Below are positions 56,101 through 64,000 of a stretch of DNA of 64,000 bases, one piece after another (within the stretch, counting starts at the first letter, position 1; the number at the start of each line of letters is the position of its first letter). The position numbers and the translations under genes are program-made. The DNA is from Dacryopinax spathularia (taxonomy: Eukaryota; Basidiomycota; Dacrymycetes; Dacrymycetales; Dacrymycetaceae). The notes beneath the pieces are model-generated. The model was not told the origin of the DNA and made no database searches. It saw only the letters and a list, made by a program, of their open reading frames with translations. The DNA is taken from NCBI GenBank assembly GCA_037974965.1, contig JBBPFI010000001.1, positions 1,674,001 to 1,738,000 on the forward strand. Direction: 5' to 3'.

Positions 56101-56857
56101 TGCGACCGGTGCTCCTCCCATCGGGTTACGCTCGATCCGGCCGATGTTATCTTGGACCCTTCAATGTCTGTACCTGCCCTGCCAGAGACGCAGCACCGCG
56201 TTTGTCAGTCATGCTATGAGGAACTCACCGCGAATGCCTCGGTTCCCGGTCAACTCCGGACCGGCTTGAACGGAATTGTCGTCGATACGGAAAGGTTGAC
56301 TGTGCCAGGAGCTGCGCGTGATTCCGCTTCGGTCGTGAGCGATCTGGCAGAGTAAGTCCCGATTATCGAATGCTGGCACAGCTCGTTCATATCATTGCTA
56401 GTTGTCCGGTATGCGGTCAGAATCTTGCAGATCTCGGATCAGCAGCGGATCAGGAAGCACATGTCAAGAATTGCCTTGAAGGGAACACAGGCGGCGTGCA
56501 GAACACGGCGAGGTATTTGGTATATCGTCTGCCCGCAGACAGTTCCTTGATTGGTAGCGAATGTACGTGGTCTTTCTTGCTAGTAAGGGTCGTGCTGATA
56601 GCGTAACTCAGGCGTTATCTGTCTCGAGGAGTTCGTGAAAGGTGAGCTGGACAGGGGGCCCGCCCTGTGTGTACCTTGCTGACCGACGCTTTTGTAGGTT
56701 CTGCGGTGGCGCGCTTGAGTTGCCTATGCACATTCCACAATGGTATGCTCCATTCCCATAGCCTCATCGCGCACGTCTGCTGACTTCCCGATCAGCTTGC
56801 TTATCTGCTTGGCTGCAACGTGGACGAGCTTGTCCCGTTCATGCGCGCGACACGTAG
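53167..56857 (+). CDS. Ankyrin-DysF-FYVE-RING protein, probable endosomal E3 ubiquitin ligase
   Basis: About twelve exons give roughly 1,000 residues. After an acidic N-terminus come ankyrin repeats (TGLTALHAAASRGRLEVVRW, TALHKAALNGHLPVVIYL, GWTALHNACSKGYLDIVRWL, NAASKGHLPVVLYLV). Next is a DysF-type segment (FELTVFSPDHGPERIAAW, WTLDLTPPKCDAVEGWQYA, CRRRRWVRVMRRRL). Another acidic linker leads to a FYVE finger at 55971-56220 (VECRNCHRRF, LLRKHHCRRCGHIFCDRC, HRVCQSCYEEL), a CPVCGQNLADLG zinc motif and a C-terminal RING at 56612-56857 (CVICLEEFVKG, LSCLCTFHNACLSAWLQRG, RACPVH). The CPVH ending is that of ZNRF-type RINGs. FYVE binds PI3P on endosomes or vacuoles and RING recruits E2, so a membrane-associated ligase is likely. 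The start is uncertain: an ATG at 53144 with an intron to about 53202 is an alternative. Confidence 0.85.
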
Positions 56858-57407
56858 GAAGGTTCTTGATTGGGTTGAGGAAGGGGACCTGTATGAGGGC
56901 TAGACGACGATGCACGACATACCTGAGCAACTTCCATACCCAGTATCCTATTCTTGCTTATACACCCCTTCTCCACTCGTTATGGTATGACGTGTCCATG
57001 TGACTGGTATCTCGGCGACAAGGAAGCTAATCGATGGTTATTCCGACTCCGTCTCGCGGTATCTCTGCTCCTACATTGTACATTGTTCTCGAATCCCATG
57101 CTATGAAATCGTGCATCGACGGCTGAAGGTCGTCCTGCCTAAGCCTTACTACCATATATCGCGTCGAACGCTTTGCCCAAGGCGAGAGACCGCACGGGCT
57201 GACAAGTGACAAGCTCGCTTGCCGCTAGCGGGACCTGTTCAGCTCGCTTCTCCAAACGGAGAAGGATCGCCTACTTACTCTCCTAGAGGCTCTGCGCCGC
57301 GTTCCGTTCCCCTTCTCCTACAACGGGAAGAGCACAAGCAGATCCTGGGCGTGCCGTCGATGCCCCGATGAAAATGACCAGTATAAGGAAGTTCCTACAA
57401 AATCATA
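56858..57407. other. Convergent 3' intergenic region
   Basis: 550 bases lie between two convergent genes. Short open frames are present, but none is convincing. Nothing else is seen. Confidence 0.4.
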
Positions 57408-58365
57408 CTATGTCGAGAGCCATTTCCCGCTGTCGTTGCCGTACTGGTAACCCGACGGGTCGGGCGGGTATTCATCTTCGGTGCCGGGAAGAATGGCGGC
57501 AGATCGTACACCCGGAGCGTCGTTGTTTGGCCATTCCTCGTCGTCATCATCGAACTGGAATAATTGTTCATCATCGTCTTCATCCATATCGTCTTCGTGG
57601 CCCTTGTAATTCCTGATGCAACGTCAGATGAGAGGAAAGGGACTAATGGGACGTCAACTTACATGAAGGCCCAGATACGATCTTCTGCAGTCTGCTTCTG
57701 AACGGCTGGTCTTCCGATTATGCCCTTCGCCTCCATCTCCCGGAAAGTCATGGTCTCCTCAGAGATCCCTTCTTCTTCCATCTTGATGCGTCTCTTCTCT
57801 CGTTCGGCCTCCAATTTCCTTTCCTGTTCCTTCTGGATTTCCCATCCCATGGTCTCTAAAGGTTTGGACTCGGCGAAGGTTATTCCCTGGGCACCACCGC
57901 GAGATACAATGGGTCGAGCGACGGCCATTGCTCTTGTGCGCATGATGACTCGAGCTGCTGGATCGAAAGGAGGCGGCGATGAAGAAGGGCTGGTGACATG
58001 GGCAGACTGTAGCGTATTGCTGAGGTCGTTGGTCTCCATTTCGGCTATCCGTACTCGCAGGGATTCAGCCTTCTCAAACATCTTCTTCATAACGGCGGGT
58101 GAGAAATGCCTACTCGTTGCGATTAGTGGTGAACAGCAGCATATATGCAGGGTGCTCACGCATTAGCCAAGGTCTCCTCAGTTGCTGCTAGCCTGGACTT
58201 GAGTTCTTGGATCGAAAGCTGCTCGATACCCTTGATATTATTCTTGAATCGTACGAAGCCATGAGGGACACTCGGTACGGCAGTGACGGTACTGGTAGTC
58301 GCCGATAGAACACTGAAAGCTGTAGGTGACACACTCAGCGATGAAGAAGACTCATAAGAGGCCAT
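57408..58365 (-). CDS. Acidic-tailed helical protein of unknown function
   Basis: Three exons, with introns at about 57612-57660 and 58110-58160, give about 280 residues starting MASYESSSSLSVSPTAF. A helical segment (NIKGIEQLSIQELKSRLAA) leads over the first junction into HFSPAVMKKMFEKAESL. A charged region follows (WEIQKEQERKLEAEREKRR, EEGISEETMTFREMEAKG, IIGRPAVQKQTAEDRIWAFM), then a very acidic end (HEDDMDEDDDEQLFQFDDDD). No signal peptide, membrane helix or enzyme motif is seen. I do not recognise the family. The frame fits across two consensus introns, so a real gene is likely. A nuclear role is a guess based on the charge pattern. Confidence 0.65.
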
Positions 58366-59165
58366 CGCAAGATAAACCAACCCTCTGTGGGTGTCGAGAA
58401 CTGAGGGTATTTGTCGAATGTGGGAATTGCTGCTGTTGGTCGGTGGCGGCGGTCAAGTGAGGGGACACAAGGGTCTATGCGGCCTTGGCTTATATAGGTC
58501 CTGAGAGACGGGACCAAATTCATCACGTGTCGCTGACAGCGAACCGTTCGGAACTCTTCCGTCAATCTATTCACCCATTTTAGGGGTTGGAGATCGTTAT
58601 CGGCATAATCAGAAGGCAGAGCGCCTTCTTCTTCGCCAGATCTGTCAAGCATGTCCATGCGGGAACATTGCGTTGAAGGAATGGATGCGTGTGGTAGGCT
58701 CTTCAATTGTTCGTCGCTAGGTCGGCCTTGGCGGAGAAGCAGTGTCGAATGGCTATACTCCTGTACCACGCAAGACAGCAGCAGTCCCGATCACTGGCAA
58801 GCCGATGTGATGATGTTCTAACTACCCGGGGGCGCTCGCACGCCGGTGGTCTGCGGCGCGCCTTTGCGGTGAGCAAGGGCCACGTCATTTGCTCGGAGAC
58901 CCGATCGGGACTGCACAATCGAAACCGGTGGAATATACCGCCTCCAGAGGTGGTGGGGGAGGCCAGTCATCCTAGCACCTCCCTACACTCCGTATTGGCC
59001 TGAAAGGATGGTTTTAGGAGAGTTAGCGACCTCTGTTAAGGGGCCATGTCCCGCTAGCTTTGCATTACGTAACAGGAATGACAGCACAGCCACCCAAAAA
59101 CATGACCTTGGCCCGAACCCTTGCACTTTTGCTAGGACCGGTCATCGTCCCAAATCACCACAGAC
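58366..59165. promoter_or_regulatory. Divergent 800-base intergenic region
   Basis: This lies between the divergent acidic-tailed gene and NOP14. It has host-like composition with no supported gene. Confidence 0.35.
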
Positions 59166-62096
59166 ATGGGGAAAGGCTCGCAGTTATCGCAGCTTAAGGC
59201 GGCTCTTCAAAGCTCCGGACTGTCAAGACAGTCACAACCCAAACGTGGGCAGAAGCGAAAGCGGGACTCGACGAGCGATTCCAAAGATGCTCAAAAGCGG
59301 CAGGACAAGCTGCAAAAGATCGTCCAGGACCTCAACCCTTTCGAGGTGAAGGTGACGAAGCTGAAGCACGATGTTGGAGGGAGGAAATTGAAGGGTGTGA
59401 CCGGTCGACCTGGTCTGAGCAAACAGATTGGGATAGAGACTGTGAGCTCTTCTCCCCCTATTCAGCTCACCTCCAGTAACTAACCCCTGTCGTAGCGCAA
59501 GAAAACCCTGCTGCCGGAGTTAGATACTCGCAACAAAGCCGGCGCTTTCGTCGACCGCCGGTTTGGCGAGAATGATCCCTCGATGGCGCCAGAAGATCGA
59601 ATGCTGGAACGGTTCACCCGCGAGAGGCAGCGTGCATCCAAAGGCGCTCTTTTCAACCTGGAGGACGAGACAGAGCTGACCCATTATGGGCAAAGCCTGT
59701 CCGCCATGGACGACTTCGATGATACGGGATTGAAGCTGTCTGATGACGAGGAGGATGATAGCAAGGGTCGAATTGATTCTGAGGTCGTGGGACGAGCCCA
59801 TTTCGGAGGTTTCGAGGAAGAGGAGGAGAGCGAGGAGGATCCAGATGCTGTGCGTACTGCCTTACTATTGTCGACCTGCTCTGACCATCGTGTTCAGCCA
59901 CCAAAAAAGAAGACCAAAGCTGAAGTCATGGCTGAGGTTATTGCAAAGAGCAAGGAGCACAAGTACATCCGCCAACTGGAGAAGGAGAGGGATGAAGCTC
60001 TCCGCCAGACGCTCGACGAGGAGTTCGGAGAAATCAGAGATATCCTGTTCTCTACCTCCTATGCCGGATCAGCGGAAGATCGCAAGAAGTCAGCTAGCAC
60101 CGGGAGCAACGCAATACCGATCAAGAAGCTGACTGCTGTCCCTCTGGTCCGACATGAACCTGCAGAAGACGGTGAGGAAAACGAGGATACACATTCGCAT
60201 GCTGAACCTCCTTCGGATGACGAATACGACAAGTTTGTCCGAGAGCTAGCCTTCGACAAGCGTTCGAAGCCGACTAACCGGCTCAAGACGGAGGAAGAGC
60301 TTGCGGAAGAGGAGAAGGAGAAGCTTGAAGCTGCTGAACGAGCGCGATTACGCCGGATGAGGGGAGAGGATGACGGTGAAGGCGATGAGGAAATTGGGAG
60401 GAAGGGCAAAGCGCGAGTCGCAGAGGCTGATGATCTTGACGATGGCCTGGATCTTGGCGAGGAAGACACGGGCTACGGGATTGGAGCTGGCCTTCCTGAA
60501 GGAGAGGCTGAGGAGAGCACTGAAGCTAGCGAGGAGGACGAGGAGGATGAAGATGGGGAGAGCAACGAGGAAACGGGTGAAGACATGGAATCCGACCTGG
60601 AAGACGATGAGCAAGGCGACGCTACCGATGCCAGTGAAGAGCCCACTCAGCCCCCAGCTCGCAGAGCGGAAGCAACGAACGGATCGACCTCGAAGGAGCT
60701 GCCATTCATCTTTCCCTGTCCTGCCTCGCACGAAGAGTTCTTAGACATCATCGACGGAATTGACGAGTCGCAAATTCCGACAGTCGTCCATCGTATTCGC
60801 GTTCGCTATCATCCTAGCCTTGGCGTCGACTACAAGGAGAAACTGCAAGCCTTCTTACCGGTCCTCATCGATCATGTTCTATATGCCGCATCACCACCTA
60901 CGCCCTCGTATACCCTCGTCGCCGCACTATACCCGCATATCAAAGCACTCGCAACTTCATACCCTATCATCGCCGCAGAAGCGTTCATCGCCAAGCTCAC
61001 CCTTATGCAAAAGAATCTCTCCAGAGGCCTTGCACGCGGACCTACCAATGTTGAATCGAAGACATGGCCCGGCCCTGCTGAGCTGGCCCTACTGCGCCTG
61101 ATTGGCATGCTATGGTCAACAAGCGATCTGGAGCACGCAGTCGTTACTCCGGCGTTCCTTCTCATAGGACAGTACCTCGCCCAATCCCGAGTGCGGTCTC
61201 TGTCAGACGTTGCCGCCGGCCTCTTCCTCTGCACACTCTGCTTACAGTACACGGAGCTCTCAAAGCGTCTAGTACCCGAAGCCGTAAACATGCTCAACAA
61301 TGCGTTGCTCTATCTCCTCCCGCACGATATGCATGTACAGTCGCTTCCAGGACCGTTCCCCTCGCCCGACTTAGAATCAGAGGCAGTCTCGGCCCTGCGG
61401 CTCACGTCCAAGCAGCTGAAAGGGGTCGAGCCAAAGCGACCCGACCTCCTTGCGGCAATGGGGCTCGATTCGAGCGCAGATATACAAACCAAGGTCGACC
61501 TGGTCGGACTGACCTTGGCGCTCCTCTTACGGACGGCGGGCAACTTGACGAGCTTGGATGGCTTTATTGAGCTGTTCGAGCCGACTCTAGCCATCTTGGA
61601 GAAGCTTGATCAGGCGAACTATTCCGAAGGCCTAAAGGTATGTACATTATCCGAAAGATTCGACTGCTGTTGCTCATGTATGCTGCAGAAGTTACATGCT
61701 AACGCCGTCGACGGCCTGACGCGTATGCTCAAGGTTGCCCGGCAGACCCGTCGGCCGCTCCGCTTACAAGCTCACAAGCCTATCCCCATTGCCACTTACA
61801 TCCCCAAGTTCGACGAAGGACACCGCTGGTCGAAGAGGCATGATCCTGATGCCGAGCGCAACGCCGCAGCCAAGCTGCGCGCTCAGTACAAGCAAGAGCG
61901 TCGCGGAGCCATGCGTGAACTGCGGAAAGACAACCGGTTCCTTGCGGCTGAGAAGGCTAAGCGGCAGATGGAGAAGGATCGCGCATATAACGAGCGCATG
62001 CGGAAGGTGGAAGGTAGCATCACAGAGGAACGACATGAGGAGAAGATGTGGGAGAAGGAAAAGGCGAAACAGAAGCGCCGGGCGGGGAGGAAGTAG
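59166..62096 (+). CDS. NOP14: Nucleolar protein Nop14, SSU processome
   Basis: Four exons (59166-59441, 59496-59849, 59898-61637, 61689-62096) give 925 residues, close to yeast Nop14. The N-terminus MGKGSQLSQLKAALQSSG is followed by NPFEVKVTKLKHDVGGRKLK, GRPGLSKQIGIETRKKTLLP and EDRMLERFTRERQRASKG, all typical of the family. Acidic stretches fill the middle (about residues 330-420). The helical C-terminal half includes FPCPASHEEFLDIIDG and RPLRLQAHKPIPIATYIPKF, and it ends with a basic helix (KQERRGAMRELRKDNRFLAA, KEKAKQKRRAGRK). Nop14 is needed for 18S rRNA maturation and 40S assembly within the U3 snoRNP, in the nucleolus. Confidence 0.93.
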
Positions 62097-62229
62097 ATAC
62101 TGTAGATCCTTGCATTAGAGTGGGGAGGAGCATTGCATATGTTATACATTTTGGCCGCCTAATCCACCCTTCGTCATGTCGAGAATGTATACCATGCCAC
62201 CGCACTAGCGACATCCCTTGTCTGCCAAA

Positions 62230-62892
62230 TCATATGCTCCGCTTTCCGTCAGGTTGTGGTTGTCGATCGTAGATTGTTCCGATCCTGTCGACATCAGGAG
62301 CACCCCACACGAGAGTTCCCTGCTTAGGTCGCAATGCCGCGGGCAGGATCTTGCTCAAAACACCTCTTGTCGCCGGTGTGGGTGTTGATATAGGCGTTTC
62401 GAGGAGTGCAGGCGCAACAGAATCTGGCGTGCTGCTCGCCGCCGGCTGTAGAATCGCACTCCGATTATCGTTCTCCACCGGACTGTCTCTCGCCGTAACA
62501 GCCGCCTTCAAGCTAGGAGTCGTCCCGGCAGGAGCCTTCGTGCTCAGTGCCTTCAGCTTCTGTTTCTCCCTTTGCTCGTCCTCGATACTCTTGATCGCGG
62601 TCCGCTCCGTCAGGGGCGGGGCGAGGATGTCAATATCGCTAAAGTCTTCTTGCTTGACGGCGCGGATCGAGTAGGCGTAGACACTGATGGCGAAGACCGC
62701 CACGGCGGCTCCGACGAGAGCGTTACGTGTCCGGAAGGGAGCTCGTGCTCGGAGCAGTGCTGCCGACATTTGCTGCAAATAGGTCAAGCAGCGACGGGGA
62801 TTCAGAGATTTTGGACGCACGTAGCCTTTCGGCCGGTAAGAGTCCATTGCGGGTCGAGTTCCCTCTCCTGCTCGCGGAACGGCTCCAGACAT
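62230..62892 (-). CDS. COA3: Cytochrome c oxidase assembly factor 3 (COA3), extended C-terminus
   Basis: The frame is open throughout, but a 48-base stretch (62773-62820) has GTGCGT and TTGCAG ends. Removing it restores the family order YRPKGYQMSAALLRARAPFR, so it is most likely an in-frame intron and the protein has 204 rather than 220 residues. The core is RTRNALVGAAVAVFAISVYA, a single membrane helix, followed by IRAVKQEDFSDID. COA3 sits in the mitochondrial inner membrane and binds newly made Cox1. Here about 120 residues of Ala/Pro/Thr-rich sequence follow the helix, ending WGAPDVDRIGTIYDRQPQ, longer than the usual short COA3 tail. The gene is divergent from SPT3. Confidence 0.85.
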   Translation of the reverse strand: MSGAVPRAGEGTRPAMDSYRPKGYVRPKSLNPRRCLTYLQQMSAALLRARAPFRTRNALVGAAVAVFAISVYAYSIRAVKQEDFSDIDILAPPLTERTAIKSIEDEQREKQKLKALSTKAPAGTTPSLKAAVTARDSPVENDNRSAILQPAASSTPDSVAPALLETPISTPTPATRGVLSKILPAALRPKQGTLVWGAPDVDRIGTIYDRQPQPDGKRSI

Positions 62893-63192
62893 ATTTGTTA
62901 GGAGATAAAGTGATACTAGGTGAAGGTCGAAAAGGTGAAGATCCGAGCAGAACAGATTAGCTTAGCAGAGGACTGGTTCGACTGGGGAGTAACAGTTGGT
63001 CGGCACAAACGGAGTTGCAGATGAAATCGCAGGCAGGCTCGCGTCCCTAATTCTCCTCGCCCCGAGCGGCGTTCGCGAGCGCCGAACGCCACTCGCGGTC
63101 AACGTCCAGCGTCCCACAACCGGTCACCTCGCATAGCCAACTCAAACCAAGCGGCTATTATTCATATGGTGTACTACTGTCAATAATACAAG

Positions 63193-64000
63193 ATGAGCAA
63201 GGCGAAGACTGCTAAGGAGATCGAGGCGGGTACGAAGGAGTACAAGTACCAGCAGGAGATCGCGCAGATGGTATGTCCCGTCTCAACCGTCGCGTATGCT
63301 AGCTAACGAACTGCTTGCGCACAGCTGTTCGTGTTCGGCGAAGTACCTGAACCGCTGCCAGAGACTACTCAGCTGGTAGAGGACATCGTCCGTGGCCAAG
63401 TTATCGAGATCGTTCGTCTTATCACCTCCGTGCCCCGCATTCGCGCTGATGAATCGTGTTGCAGGTCATCCTCGCTCGACATCTGGCATCCAAGCGGGGG
63501 GCGCGACATCTGACCGCTGAAGATCTCATGTTCCTGATCCGCGGTGATCGAGGGAAAGTGAATCGATTGCGGACGTACCTGAGTTGGAAGGAGGTGCGCA
63601 GGGAGGCGAAGGAGGCCAGTAAGGATTCGGGCGCGAATATGGAGGAGGAGGTCCTGGAGGAGAACGCTGGTGCGTCCAGTTCTATGTGTACCGAGGTCCG
63701 AGTCAGCTGACAAGTGCTACAGCGGATCTGACCACGAAGAGCACGAAGATGACGGTCAAGCTGCCGTGGGAGATCTCGACGATATATTCGGACTTCCTCA
63801 AGCATACACTGGACTATAAGGAGGATTATAAAGATGACGAGGATGGCCAGGAAGCTACGGAGGATATGAATGTTCGGCTGAAGGTAGGATTTGCATGATC
63901 ACGGGGTCTCGTTTGCATGCTAACAGTATGGTAGGACGCCGACGAGGCAACGCGAAAAATGACCCGAGAAGAGTACGTGCACTACTCAGAATGTCGACAA
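63193..64000 (+). CDS. SPT3: SAGA subunit Spt3, 5' part; gene continues past the window
   Basis: Exons 63193-63270, 63325-63411, 63465-63669, 63723-63883 and 63935 to the window end join in frame. The paired histone fold begins YKYQQEIAQMLFVFGEVPEP, then LPETTQLVEDIVRGQVIEIV, LTAEDLMFLIRGDRGKVNRL and RTYLSWKEVRREAKE. After an acidic insert the second part starts KLPWEISTIYSDFLKHTLD and continues TRKMTREEYVHYSECRQ at the edge. These runs are specific to Spt3. Spt3 helps SAGA deliver TBP to TATA promoters in the nucleus. The gene is cut by the right edge. The donor of intron 2 (GTTCGT) is weak but needed for the frame. Confidence 0.93.

Overview
The window is fungal nuclear DNA, almost certainly from a basidiomycete. 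Genes are closely packed and interrupted by many introns of about 45-65 bases with GTRNGY donors and CTAAC/CTGAC-like branch sites. Recognisable genes are typical fungal housekeeping genes: HIS6, URA4-type dihydroorotase, NOP14, SPT3, COA3, NDUFA8, ING, GATA and a TRP/FLC channel. I cannot place it closer than basidiomycete with confidence.

Layout. 1-13.6 kb holds host genes: a cut-off gene, a kelch-repeat membrane protein, a Ser/Pro-rich protein, the complex I subunit NDUFA8, a KHA1-type K+/H+ antiporter and HIS6. 13.7-26.6 kb is one 12.9-kb mobile element. 26.8-40 kb returns to host genes: a conserved unknown protein, then three neighbouring oxidoreductases (2-oxoglutarate/Fe dioxygenase, aldo-keto reductase, FAD oxidoreductase) and a TRP-like channel. 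40-44 kb has no gene I can support. 44-64 kb carries an ING PHD protein, a GATA factor, dihydroorotase, a coiled-coil membrane protein, an ankyrin-DysF-FYVE-RING protein, an acidic unknown protein, NOP14, COA3 and the 5' part of SPT3.

The element is the highlight. It has a near-perfect 40-bp terminal inverted repeat (39 of 40 bases identical) containing a run of nine C, inside a probable 10-bp target duplication. It sits between HIS6 and the gene at 26.8 kb, which seem once to have shared a promoter of about 390 bases. It encodes a Helitron-type Rep/PIF1 helicase (two halves in one frame, separated by one TGA), a full-length RPA70-like single-strand-binding protein in 13 exons, two coiled-coil proteins and one Lys-rich protein. 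Canonical Helitrons have neither inverted repeats nor target duplications, so this combination is odd.

Throughout the element, and as far as I can see nowhere else in the window, runs a dispersed palindrome with consensus GACTNTGCGCANAGTC. I count 16 exact copies of its core ACTnnGCGCnnAGT and several dozen near-copies, about one per 150-200 bases. It lies in nearly every intron, often across a splice site, in intergenic DNA, and in degraded form inside the uninterrupted helicase reading frame. Telomere-like TTAGGG repeats lie near the right end. I know of no described system that matches this motif array.
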